A stretch of DNA of 39,889 bases, taken from a virus. A program made the position numbers and the translations under genes. The notes under the pieces were generated by a model, which had not been told where the DNA came from, ran no database searches, and saw only the letters and a list, made by a program, of their open reading frames with translations. Below, piece after piece: positions 25,659 through 31,725 of the stretch (position 1 is its first letter; each line of letters starts with the position of its first letter). The stretch is from positions 1 through 39,889 of the IMG/VR virus record IMGVR_UViG_3300033571_007047; one strand, written 5' to 3'.

Positions 25659-26803
25659 CCTACGCCGAGTTGTTTGCGGGGGCGGGTGGCATGAGTCTGG
25701 GCCTTGAGGCCGGTGGCTTTCACGCTGCCGCCCACGCCGAGATTGAGCCACACGCTCGCGCCGTGTTGCGGCACCGTTGGCCTGACACGCGGCTGGATGG
25801 CGATGTCATGCAGATCAACGGTGCAGACTACACCGGCATCACCCTGCTGTCTGGCGGCTCGCCGTGCCAGGACTTGTCCGTGGCTGGCAAACGGGCAGGG
25901 CTGACCGGCTCACGTTCGTCGCTGTTCCATCAACAAGTCCGCATCTGGCACGAGTCCGGTGCGCCATACCTTCTCTGGGAGAACGTGGCCGGTGCCCTCT
26001 CTAGCAACAAAGGACGGGATTTCGCCACCGTCCTATCAACCATCGTGGGTTCCACCGTCGCTGTTCCAGCAGACGGTTGGCGAGGCGGCGGTGGTGTGGT
26101 TGCAGGCCGTGACGCCGTGGCCGCATTCCGCGTGCTTGACCTGCAACACTTCGGCCCCCCTCAACGCCGGGTGCGTGTCTTTGTCCTCTGTTCTCGAGCC
26201 GGTGGATGCGATCCCGCCGAAGTTCTTTCTCTCGCAGAAGGCGTGTGTGGGCATCCTTCGCCGCGCCAACAGTCGCGGGAAAGCACTGCCGCCCGCGTTG
26301 GAGGCGGCGTTGACAGCAGTGTAGCCTTTCACCACACGCAGACGCCGATCAGCGGGGAGGTGTCGCCTGCCGTTGGTCGGACGACCAACGGCATGGGAGT
26401 GATGGAGGTGGTCGTCGGCAACAGCGGGATGGAGTCGTGGAAGACCGTCGATGTAGCGATTGGGTTGGCGGCACGGGATGCGAAGGGTACCAATAACGAC
26501 GTTATTGGTACCTTGGACTTCGGTGGGCACGGGGGGAGTTACAACGGGCAGGATGCGTACAGTGGGCGCATCCTGCCGAGCGGTGGTCGCCCTCGTCGCC
26601 TCACGCCGCTGGAGTGCGAACGGCTGATGTCATGGCCCGACCAGTGGACCGCGACGGGCCGTAAGGACGACGGCACCGAGTACCAGCTATCGGACACCGC
26701 TCGGTATCGGCTGTGTGGCAACGGGGTGGGGTCGGTGTGTGCGGAGTGGATCGCCAGGAGGCTGCATGATGCCATACAACGTCAAGAGGGTACTGCGGGG
26801 TGA
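25655..26803 (+). CDS. DNA (cytosine-5) methyltransferase
   Basis: The ATG at 25655 overlaps the preceding stop. Motifs of C5-methyltransferases are in order: I (ELFAGAGGMSLG, SAM binding, residues 5-16), IV (GGSPCQDLS with catalytic C71), VI (ENV, 109-111), VIII (PQRRVRV, about 169-175), IX (RRLTPLECERLM) and X (GNGVGSVCAEWI). The target-recognition region between VIII and IX (about residues 180-300) contains three perfect inverted repeats in its DNA and shows reduced complexity. It would protect phage DNA from host restriction or regulate it. No partner restriction endonuclease was found, so it is a solitary phage enzyme. Specificity cannot be read from sequence. Confidence 0.93.
   Translation: MTYAELFAGAGGMSLGLEAGGFHAAAHAEIEPHARAVLRHRWPDTRLDGDVMQINGADYTGITLLSGGSPCQDLSVAGKRAGLTGSRSSLFHQQVRIWHESGAPYLLWENVAGALSSNKGRDFATVLSTIVGSTVAVPADGWRGGGGVVAGRDAVAAFRVLDLQHFGPPQRRVRVFVLCSRAGGCDPAEVLSLAEGVCGHPSPRQQSRESTAARVGGGVDSSVAFHHTQTPISGEVSPAVGRTTNGMGVMEVVVGNSGMESWKTVDVAIGLAARDAKGTNNDVIGTLDFGGHGGSYNGQDAYSGRILPSGGRPRRLTPLECERLMSWPDQWTATGRKDDGTEYQLSDTARYRLCGNGVGSVCAEWIARRLHDAIQRQEGTAG
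26369..26392. repeat. Inverted repeat 1 in the methyltransferase gene (11-bp arms)
   Basis: GCCGTTGGTCG at 26369-26379 is perfectly complementary to 26382-26392 across a two-base centre (GA). It starts exactly on a codon boundary and encodes AVGRTTNG. Confidence 0.95.
26486..26512. repeat. Inverted repeat 2 in the methyltransferase gene (13-bp arms)
   Basis: GGTACCAATAACG at 26486-26498 and its exact reverse complement at 26500-26512 flank a single A. The 27 bases are nine whole codons (GTNNDVIGT). The arms end in GGTACC. This is the strongest palindrome I found in the window. Confidence 0.97.
26547..26577. repeat. Inverted repeat 3 in the methyltransferase gene (11-bp arms)
   Basis: GGCAGGATGCG at 26547-26557 pairs perfectly with 26567-26577 across a nine-base loop. 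Unlike the first two, it is not aligned with codon boundaries. Confidence 0.95.
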
Positions 26804-27015
26804 CTGACGCCAGTGACGCGCAACTCCGCAAGCACATCCGCGTCCTCGCGCAACACGCCGAGACGATCGCCGTGCGGTGCCGAGCGATTGAAGAGGCGCT
26901 GACAAAGGGCGAAATGTTTGGGTGCCCCGTGCCAGAGAAGAAAATCGAGAAGGCGATCAAAGACATAGAAACCAGATTTATCCAAGCCGCCGCCATGATA
27001 GGGATCAAGCCATGA
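26800..27015 (+). CDS. Small hypothetical helical protein (71 aa)
   Basis: GTG at 26800 overlaps the methyltransferase stop (GTGA) and the stop overlaps the next ATG (ATGA). The product is mainly helical (LRKHIRVLAQHAETIAVRCR, EKKIEKAIKDIETRFIQAAA) with two cysteines. No family is recognised. Conserved linkage suggests accessory early function. Confidence 0.62.
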   Translation: MTDASDAQLRKHIRVLAQHAETIAVRCRAIEEALTKGEMFGCPVPEKKIEKAIKDIETRFIQAAAMIGIKP

Positions 27016-27473
27016 CAGACGAAGAGTTGACAGCGATAGAAGCACGGGCAAACGCCGCTACGCGAGAGCCGTGGAGCGTGGGAGACGCTTATGTGCCAAC
27101 GGCATCGCTATCGGCGGTGTCGGTGTACGGCATGGGCATGGAGATCGCGGAGTGCCAGATGCCCGAAGACGGAACGTTCATCGCCGCTGCCCGTGTCGAT
27201 GTCCCCGCGCTGGTGGCCGAGGTGCGGAGACTCCGTGCCGAGCGCGATGCACAGCACGCCACCTACACCGCATTGCACGACGCACTCATCGTCGCGGAAG
27301 GCCAGCGAGATCAGGCGAAGATGCGAGCGGAGAAAGCCGAAGCCGAACGCGATGCGCTGCGGCACTTGGTGAAGGTGGCGTTTTTTGAGGGGGCACGCAC
27401 GGTTGGACCAGACGCGAGTAAGCGCGAATGGATGTGCTCCGACGCTCGTAAGGCGCTGGAGGTGCAGCCGTGA
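27012..27473 (+). CDS. Ead/Ea22-like protein (153 aa)
   Basis: ATG at 27012 overlaps the previous stop. The sequence starts DEELTAIEARANAATREPWS and continues with GTFIAAARVDVPALVAEVRRL, the classic pattern of Ead/Ea22-like phage proteins, followed by a coiled coil (ALIVAEGQRDQAKMRAEKAE) and a short C-terminal tail. The family is widespread in accessory phage regions; its biochemical role is not established. Start is well fixed by coupling and by the conserved N-terminus. Confidence 0.82.
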   Translation: MTDEELTAIEARANAATREPWSVGDAYVPTASLSAVSVYGMGMEIAECQMPEDGTFIAAARVDVPALVAEVRRLRAERDAQHATYTALHDALIVAEGQRDQAKMRAEKAEAERDALRHLVKVAFFEGARTVGPDASKREWMCSDARKALEVQP

Positions 27474-28303
27474 GAGAGGTACTGGAGGCCGAGGGCGAGG
27501 CGGTGCGGAAGCTGAAGGACGCCCTGTTAATCGCACAGGGGAGCCTGAAGCAGACCACCCTAAAGTCGGCCCGAGCGGTGAGTCTCCGCGAGGAAATAGC
27601 GGCACTGAAGGCCGAGATTGCGATTCTCACGCACGAACGGGACGAGGCAAGGATTGACCCTCGTATCGACCCGAAAATGCCGCACATCGCCGTGGTGCAG
27701 CGGATCGTGAGCATTATCCGCACCCACGGGCCGATCCCGTTCACCGAAATCTTCTCGCATTTGCCCAAAACGACGGGATTAACGGGCAGCTACATCTCGT
27801 TCGTCTTGAAGAAGCTCAAAAGCTTTCGGGTGATCGAATGCACCCGGAAAGGCTACCCGAAATTCGTGTGGGTGTTCATTCCCGAAAACCAATCGCCCCA
27901 ATTTACGCCCCAAAAGAGTGAAAAAAGCGTGATGCTGCGGCACATGGGCATCTATCGGGTGATCTGTACGGACGGGCGAAGATTCGACCGGCTCGAATTC
28001 CACCGGCCAGACCTGACATGGAGCAACAAGCACACGACGGTCGAGATGGATGAGATCGCGGAGTTGGCCTATGTGCCAGACCATGCCACCCACAAGAGCG
28101 GGGTCAAGCACTTAGACATCTACGCGCACGCCTTTGTCAGCATCGACGACTGCATCATCCCGAAGCTGAAGCCTTCGGACGGGACGTTGCCCAAGTGGGT
28201 CCACCCGATCCGGGCGAGGGCACTGAATGCGAAAGCAGCCCGTCCGAGGCCAGAAAGGCCCGTAGAACCGGCCAAAAAGGACTTTGGCGACCCGTTCCTA
28301 TGA
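27470..28303 (+). CDS. Coiled-coil plus winged-helix protein (277 aa)
   Basis: GTG at 27470 overlaps the previous stop (GTGA). Residues about 1-62 are a coiled coil (EALRKL-like EAVRKLKDALLIAQGSLK, then LREEIAALKAEIAILTHERD). Residues about 72-140 resemble a winged helix (VVQRIVSIIRTHGPIPFTEI, GSYISFVLKKLKSFRVIECT, KGYPKFVWVFIPE). The C-terminal half is beta-containing with no recognised domain, ending in a Pro/Arg-rich tail. It could be a transcription or replication regulator. It is the last gene of the rightward replication block. Confidence 0.7.
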   Translation: MREVLEAEGEAVRKLKDALLIAQGSLKQTTLKSARAVSLREEIAALKAEIAILTHERDEARIDPRIDPKMPHIAVVQRIVSIIRTHGPIPFTEIFSHLPKTTGLTGSYISFVLKKLKSFRVIECTRKGYPKFVWVFIPENQSPQFTPQKSEKSVMLRHMGIYRVICTDGRRFDRLEFHRPDLTWSNKHTTVEMDEIAELAYVPDHATHKSGVKHLDIYAHAFVSIDDCIIPKLKPSDGTLPKWVHPIRARALNAKAARPRPERPVEPAKKDFGDPFL

Positions 28304-28308
28304 ACCGC

Positions 28309-28341
28309 AAACCCCAGCACTCTCGAGAGTCGCTGGGGTTT
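28309..28341. terminator. Bidirectional rho-independent terminator
   Basis: AAACCCCAGC (28309-28318) pairs perfectly with GCTGGGGTTT (28332-28341); the loop contains a second palindrome, ACTCTC/GAGAGT. A-tracts on the 5' side and T-tracts on the 3' side allow termination in both directions, between the convergent rightward and leftward blocks. Confidence 0.92.
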
Positions 28342-28345
28342 CGTG

Positions 28346-28660
28346 TTACAGGGTTGGCGTAGGATCGGTGGGGTTCCGCAGGGGCGGGACACGCCGCTTG
28401 ACCATAGGAACATACCCTTCCTTTGCCGGCTCGCGGACCAGTTCGCCCCTCGACTCGACCTGTTTCGCCAGTTCACGGTATTTTCGGGCCAGTTCACGGT
28501 TCGCTGCGGCTTGGTCCGCTTCCTGCGCCCGTTCCGGCGACCGGACCCGCCGCACCTGTTCTTTCCGAGTTTCCTTCCCGTGCAGGAACTCGCGAACGGC
28601 CTGGTGGTGGGCCTGATCCTGTCTCCGAGCTTCAGCGTCGAGGTCCGTTGTTGGCGTCAT
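28346..28660 (-). CDS. Hypothetical charged helical protein (104 aa)
   Basis: Reading leftward, the ATG at 28660 overlaps the stop of the preceding leftward frame (ATGA). A TTG at 28678 is an alternative. The product is rich in Glu, Arg, Gln and Ala and probably a long helix (RRQDQAHHQAVREFLHGKET, SPERAQEADQAAANRELARK), with a basic Pro-rich end (VKRRVPPLRNPTDPTP). No Shine-Dalgarno is evident. It ends next to the bidirectional terminator, which supports leftward transcription. Function unknown. Confidence 0.55.
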   Translation of the reverse strand: MTPTTDLDAEARRQDQAHHQAVREFLHGKETRKEQVRRVRSPERAQEADQAAANRELARKYRELAKQVESRGELVREPAKEGYVPMVKRRVPPLRNPTDPTPTL

Positions 28661-28890
28661 AAGGTTACGGCGTGACAAGGTTTATCCGGCACTAGGACGC
28701 CGGAATAGGTCGTGTGGTGGAAACGAACGCCGTAGCCAGCCCTTCCCGGTGCGCTGCTCTCCCGCTTGTCATGGCGGTACCCCTTGCGCTGCGTCGTGGC
28801 CGCTGTCGCCACTTCCTGCCCACTTCCCCTATGGTGCCGGTCCCGTTGCTCCTCAGCAGCGCGGGAATTTGAGTTCGGGGGAGCGTTCAT
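28657..28890 (-). CDS. Possible small protein (77 aa), weakly supported
   Basis: The frame ends at a TGA overlapping the next ATG. The best start is the ATG at 28890; the frame stays open to 28989. The product is Arg/His/Ser/Thr-rich (NSRAAEEQRDRHHRGSGQEV, TTQRKGYRHDKRE) and ends in a beta-like VRFHHTTYSGVLVPDKP. There is no good Shine-Dalgarno and a terminator-like hairpin lies upstream. The overlap with its neighbour is the main support. Confidence 0.4.
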   Translation of the reverse strand: MNAPPNSNSRAAEEQRDRHHRGSGQEVATAATTQRKGYRHDKRESSAPGRAGYGVRFHHTTYSGVLVPDKPCHAVTL

Positions 28891-28987
28891 CCCGTTATTC
28901 GTGCCGCTCCGGCGGGAAGCGGCAGCGGGAAACGGTGTCAGAGTCCCACCGCAACAGTATGGCGCGAACAGCGATCCCGCAAGCCAC

Positions 28988-29017
28988 AAAAGGCCCCCAG
29001 CGACTGCCAGGGGCCTT
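28988..29017 (-). terminator. Leftward terminator-like hairpin 1
   Basis: On the minus strand AAGGCCCC pairs with GGGGCCTT across a twelve-base loop, followed by TTTT. The 14 bases GGGGGCCTTTTGTG (minus strand) recur exactly at the next leftward terminator (29141-29173). Confidence 0.7.
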
Positions 29018-29078
29018 CCGTGTTTGTATTCCCCACACCCAAGTGTGACCTTGGCGCACCACCGCCACAGCAGCGCGT
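28988..29078 (-). ncRNA. Candidate small RNA (about 90 nt) between promoter and terminator
   Basis: A promoter-like pair at 29085-29114 would start leftward transcription near 29078, and a hairpin with T-run ends it at about 28988. No open reading frame with a ribosome-binding site lies between. This could be a small regulatory RNA or a leader with attenuation for the genes further left. It is a prediction from signal spacing only. Confidence 0.3.
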
Positions 29079-29084
29079 GCGGGG

Positions 29085-29114
29085 AATATACGGGAACCTG
29101 CGGGGCACCGGCAA
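29085..29114 (-). promoter_or_regulatory. Leftward sigma70-like promoter (TTGCCG-18-TATATT)
   Basis: On the minus strand TTGCCG (29109-29114) is followed after 18 bases by TATATT (29085-29090), a five-of-six match to the -10 consensus. It lies between two terminator-like hairpins. Confidence 0.5.
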
Positions 29115-29140
29115 GGCTCTACAATGCCCCCAGGAGGCAC

Positions 29141-29173
29141 AAAAGGCCCCCGCCGGTATGGTGGGAGCCTTTC
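29141..29173 (-). terminator. Leftward terminator 2, after the zinc-ribbon gene
   Basis: On the minus strand AAAGGC pairs with GCCTTT, with further CCC/GGG pairing inside, followed by TTTT. It lies 27 bases beyond the stop of the leftward gene ending at 29200 and shares its 3' arm and tail with hairpin 1. Confidence 0.7.
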
Positions 29174-29199
29174 GAGGGAGTGCGGTGGCGTGGGCTGGA

Positions 29200-29394
29200 C
29201 TAGAACTCCCCGCCCCGCTCGATCGCGTCCGCGCAGGCGTCGCAGTAGGCGTAGTGGGCCTGAATCCGCACCTTGCGCTTGCACCCGGCACACACTTTCA
29301 AGACGTTCGTCCGTTGAACCTGCGCGTAAAAATTGCGGGTGTCGTCGTCGTCCGAGCGGTCCCAGTGGCCGAAATTGTCGTCATATAGGCTCAT
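29200..29394 (-). CDS. Small zinc-ribbon protein (64 aa)
   Basis: The leftward ATG at 29394 overlaps the upstream gene's stop (ATGA). The product has an acidic N-terminus (SLYDDNFGHWDRSDDDDTRN) and a C-terminal four-cysteine set, CAGC and CDAC (C35, C38, C51, C54), spaced as in zinc ribbons. Such small proteins bind nucleic acid or protein partners. A terminator follows the stop. I do not recognise a named family. Confidence 0.72.
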   Translation of the reverse strand: MSLYDDNFGHWDRSDDDDTRNFYAQVQRTNVLKVCAGCKRKVRIQAHYAYCDACADAIERGGEF

Positions 29395-29588
29395 GCGCCC
29401 ACCTCCTCGACCGCGTACTGTGCGTAGATCAGGCCGTTGGTGGCCGTGTCGAGGGTCATGTGCCGACATTCCCTCTCGGCAGCCTTCCGGCTCCCGTAGG
29501 TGCGGGTGTAGGCGTCCCCCAGCACCTCGGGGGACAGTTGCGACTCGCCGGTCCGGCTGTCGGTAGCGGTGATGCGATAGCGTGGCAT
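29391..29588 (-). CDS. Small hypothetical protein (65 aa)
   Basis: The leftward ATG at 29588 has GGAGA eight bases upstream, the best ribosome-binding site of this block. The protein begins with a strand (PRYRITATDSRTGESQL) and continues with a helical part (YGSRKAAERECRHM) and a final strand (GLIYAQYAVEEVGA). The layout suggests a compact alpha/beta fold. No known function. Confidence 0.7.
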   Translation of the reverse strand: MPRYRITATDSRTGESQLSPEVLGDAYTRTYGSRKAAERECRHMTLDTATNGLIYAQYAVEEVGA

Positions 29589-29602
29589 GGTCAGTTCTCC
29601 GG

Positions 29603-29797
29603 TTAATCAAGTGGGCGGGACAGGTCCCGCGAGAGAGACGGATAGCCGTCCGCCAGGAGGCTTCGGGCGACTTCGGGCAATACGTCGAAGTGCGGGTAAA
29701 TGTCGGCGGTCGCGGGATCGTCGGCCCCGGCGAATGAGTAACTGTGTCGCGACAGGGCCGCATCGTGCGCGAGCTTGCGGCGTGACCAAGTGATCAT
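29603..29797 (-). CDS. Small hypothetical protein (64 aa)
   Basis: The leftward ATG at 29797 overlaps the stop of the upstream gene (ATGA), which favours it over the ATG at 29815. The product (MITWSRRKLAHDAALSRHSY... to PLD) is hydrophilic, with Arg, Ser, Asp and Ala abundant and an end rich in Ser/Arg/Leu (YPSLSRDLSRPLD). No motif is recognised. Confidence 0.6.
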   Translation of the reverse strand: MITWSRRKLAHDAALSRHSYSFAGADDPATADIYPHFDVLPEVARSLLADGYPSLSRDLSRPLD

Positions 29798-30072
29798 GCG
29801 GCCCCCTCCTCGCATCGATGCCCCTCTTGCTCGACCGCCTCAGCCCAGCAATAGCAATCCGGGAACCCTAGGTCCCATGCACTTCCGGCCACGGTAATGA
29901 TGGAACCGTCGTCAAACGTAAACCGACACTTATCGCGCCAGGGTTGGATATATGCGCCGTGCTGCTCGACGAGATCGCCAAACGTTACCGGTTCGCTATC
30001 GTCGCTCGGGCGCGTTTTAAACTGCTGGCCGTCGTTGTCGAGGGCGTCGGCGATCTGTTGGGCGATGCTCAT
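29794..30072 (-). CDS. Small hypothetical protein (92 aa)
   Basis: The leftward ATG at 30072 has AAGGA upstream, and a promoter-like pair lies 48-76 bases before it. The protein begins with a helix (SIAQQIADALDNDGQQF), then a beta-rich part (DKCRFTFDDGSIITVAGSAW) and a Cys/Trp-rich end (DLGFPDCYCWAEAVEQEGHR) with four cysteines in total. Pattern DDGSxIxxxxxxWD suggests a small beta fold; function unknown. Confidence 0.72.
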   Translation of the reverse strand: MSIAQQIADALDNDGQQFKTRPSDDSEPVTFGDLVEQHGAYIQPWRDKCRFTFDDGSIITVAGSAWDLGFPDCYCWAEAVEQEGHRCEEGAA

Positions 30073-30119
30073 AACGGTATCCTTAGAGAGAGTGTGGGTG
30101 TAGTGCGACAGTCAACAAC

Positions 30120-30148
30120 AGAATACGTGCAAACCTGCAGCGCGTCAA
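30120..30148 (-). promoter_or_regulatory. Leftward promoter (TTGACG-17-TATTCT)
   Basis: On the minus strand TTGACG (30143-30148, five of six) and TATTCT (30120-30125, four of six) are separated by exactly 17 bases, about 50 bases ahead of the ATG at 30072. It would drive the four-gene run to 29200. Confidence 0.7.
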
Positions 30149-30155
30149 GAGCAGA

Positions 30156-30359
30156 TTACAAGGGAACGATACGAATGCCGGTCGGAGGAACGTCCACATA
30201 GCGCCACAACGTGGAACGTGGCGCTCGAACTGGCGCGGTAAACCGGCCACAATCGCGCCAGGTGCCGTCTGGCTGCAGGTAGTGGGCGTGGAACGTGGCG
30301 ACCTTCTCGCCGTTGAATACGCCCCGTTGAATACGGGAAATGCGGTAGTGTGATGGCAT
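30156..30359 (-). CDS. Small hypothetical protein (67 aa)
   Basis: Leftward ATG at 30359. The chain looks like a compact beta-rich domain (YRISRIQRGVFNGEKVATFH, YLQPDGTWRDCGRFT, STLWRYVDVPPTGIRIV) with aromatic residues and few low-complexity stretches, which supports real coding. No Shine-Dalgarno is visible and a terminator precedes it, so its expression is unclear. Confidence 0.6.
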   Translation of the reverse strand: MPSHYRISRIQRGVFNGEKVATFHAHYLQPDGTWRDCGRFTAPVRAPRSTLWRYVDVPPTGIRIVPL

Positions 30360-30379
30360 GAGCTAGGACCAAGTAAGGG

Positions 30380-30414
30380 AAAAAGGAACGGGGCTAGAGA
30401 GTTTCTCTAACCCC
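30380..30414 (-). terminator. Leftward terminator after the GP88-family gene
   Basis: On the minus strand GGGGTTAGAGA pairs with TCTCTAGCCCC (one G-U pair) around an AAC loop at 30390-30414, and TTTTT follows at 30380-30384. It lies ten bases beyond the stop at 30424. Confidence 0.85.
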
Positions 30415-30423
30415 ACGTTGCGC

Positions 30424-31131
30424 CTAGTGCTCGAGATAGGCGACCGGTTCGGCACCATCAAAGCAGGATCGGCAGTCCTCGCAATTGTTCCGGCCATCGC
30501 GAGGATCGGTCTTCGGACACAGGCGAACGCCCGGCGGCAGACTGTCCAGCACAGGCAGCGACCGGATAACCGTGGTTCCTGCTGCCAGGCCGTCCACTAC
30601 GGGCGGAAATTCGTCGAATGCCAATGCTGACGGACGGACGACCACGTTCGGGCGAGCGGCAAGCTTGCGGATGGAGTCGAGAAGGAGCGGCAATGTGTGC
30701 GAACGAGTAGGAATCCAAAATTGCACATCCGGTAGCGCATCGGCGATCCGTCCCCATGCATTGACGTATGCATGGTTGAATAGGTCGCCACTATCGTGCA
30801 CCCTGAAAATTGGCTCGCCGCGTTCGTTCACGTCGTCGGAAATCATGCGGACCAATGCCGAAACGAATTCGTCGCCATTATCTTGCACGAGGGACGACAT
30901 AACCCACGAGAACCGTGACGCTTGCGCGTCCTTTACATTGGTCATCCGGTAAAACCCTGACATGGCGTAGCACGACCCGCAGACGGCGCTCCCACCATGC
31001 TTGACGACGCTGGCCTTGCTCGCTGGACAGCTTTTCTCGGCAGGAAGGGACCAGCTCCGGCATGGCATGGATGACGTGGCGGTGAGCTTAACCGTGATAC
31101 CTTCGGTCGTGACGTAGGAGGGAACGGACAT
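30424..31131 (-). CDS. GP88-family protein (mycobacteriophage gp88-like)
   Basis: The leftward ATG at 31131 starts a 235-residue protein matching the GP88 family of phage proteins: a Cys-rich N-terminal part (C24, C35, C51, C54 in SCPASKASVVKHGGSAVCGS), the signature IFRVHDSGDLFNHAYVNAW at 109-127, a central region with WIPTRSH, and a C-terminal cluster of cysteines (LCPK, NNCEDCRSCF) that may hold metal or an Fe-S group. The family is frequent in phage accessory regions and of unknown function. The cysteine layout is reminiscent of radical-SAM or iron-sulfur proteins, but this is only a resemblance. Two 12-bp tandem repeats lie just upstream. Confidence 0.85.
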   Translation of the reverse strand: MSVPSYVTTEGITVKLTATSSMPCRSWSLPAEKSCPASKASVVKHGGSAVCGSCYAMSGFYRMTNVKDAQASRFSWVMSSLVQDNGDEFVSALVRMISDDVNERGEPIFRVHDSGDLFNHAYVNAWGRIADALPDVQFWIPTRSHTLPLLLDSIRKLAARPNVVVRPSALAFDEFPPVVDGLAAGTTVIRSLPVLDSLPPGVRLCPKTDPRDGRNNCEDCRSCFDGAEPVAYLEH

Positions 31132-31143
31132 AGTGGGGACCTA

Positions 31144-31167
31144 GTGGCGGTGAGTGTGGCGGTGAGT
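31144..31167. repeat. Two exact 12-bp tandem repeats upstream of the GP88-family gene
   Basis: GTGGCGGTGAGT occurs at 31144-31155 and 31156-31167, thirteen bases upstream of the GP88-family ATG. It could be a binding site or structural element in the leader. Confidence 0.9.
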
Positions 31168-31179
31168 GGACAGCGTGGA

Positions 31180-31281
31180 CTAGTAACCGAGCGATTCAAG
31201 GACACCCATAGCGGACCACGCGACAAGGATGAGCGCCAACAATGCGAGGGGGTGGCGATCAAGAAAGGACGGGCGCGTCAT
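31180..31281 (-). CDS. Small membrane protein (33 aa)
   Basis: The leftward ATG at 31281 overlaps the stop of the upstream gene (ATGA) and the frame ends at TAG (31180-31182). The product is MTRPSFLDRHPLALLALILV followed by AWSAMGVLESLGY: a basic/polar start and a single hydrophobic helix. It is shorter than most gene finders accept. Coupling plus a clean transmembrane profile support translation. Confidence 0.5.
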   Translation of the reverse strand: MTRPSFLDRHPLALLALILVAWSAMGVLESLGY

Positions 31282-31463
31282 TTAGCGGCACCACTGCGCA
31301 AGTCACGCAAGCCAATCGCGTGCAGCTCTCGGAAAAGCCGGGTGGCTTCTTTCTTAGTGTGCCCGTAGTACGCATGAGAGACTAGACGGCCATCAATGAT
31401 AGTTGACACTACCCAAGCGCCAGAAATAGGGTGACGTTCGGTAGCAATTGATAAGCGGGGCAT
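31278..31463 (-). CDS. Small hypothetical protein (61 aa), first leftward gene
   Basis: The leftward ATG at 31463 has AGGA eight bases upstream and a promoter-like pair 55-80 bases ahead. The protein has two strands (RLSIATERHPISGAWVVSTI, IDGRLVSHAYYG) and a helix (TKKEATRLFRELHAIG), a simple beta-beta-alpha layout. No family is named with confidence. It heads the leftward block. Confidence 0.7.
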   Translation of the reverse strand: MPRLSIATERHPISGAWVVSTIIDGRLVSHAYYGHTKKEATRLFRELHAIGLRDLRSGAAK

Positions 31464-31516
31464 GGCGGTAGTCCTATCTAATAGGGTGAAAGGTCCGGTA
31501 TGTCCGGCACACCCTA

Positions 31517-31545
31517 TGTATACGACCGTCTAACGGAAAGCGCAA
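31517..31545 (-). promoter_or_regulatory. Leftward promoter candidate (TTGCGC-17-TATACA)
   Basis: On the minus strand TTGCGC (31540-31545) and TATACA (31517-31522) are 17 bases apart and lie upstream of the first leftward gene. The -35 match is weak; the -10 is fair. Confidence 0.5.
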
Positions 31546-31580
31546 TAGGTATTTTTCGTATCGTGCAATCTAGTCGGATG

Positions 31581-31656
31581 GCGCTAGGATCGCACGCTGT
31601 CGCTAGGCTCGCGCTAGGCTCTCGGTAGGCTCACGGGTACGCTCTTGGGTACGCTC
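31581..31656. repeat. Array of six degenerate 11-12 bp direct repeats
   Basis: Units: GCGCTAGGATC (31581), TCGCTAGGCTC (31600), GCGCTAGGCTC (31611), TCGGTAGGCTC (31622), CGGGTACGCTC (31634) and TGGGTACGCTC (31646). The spacing of about 11-12 bases, one DNA turn, is typical of iterons or of binding sites for a multimeric protein such as small terminase. Location 320 bases before the small terminase gene supports a packaging or origin role. Confidence 0.8.
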
Positions 31657-31725
31657 CCTCGCTTCCAGTGTCCTCCCTGGCGCGCACGAGTCTACTAGTC
31701 GCACCCGCTACGTTTGACGCGCGGC

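Noticed and set aside
24813-25751. Leftward 312-residue frame opposite helicase and rusA
   Set aside because: Overlaps well-supported genes with clear motifs and has shadow-type composition.
28343-28675. Rightward frames at 28343-28675 and 28749-29203
   Set aside because: They lie beyond a strong terminator, oppose leftward genes and have no ribosome-binding site; the composition looks like shadows.
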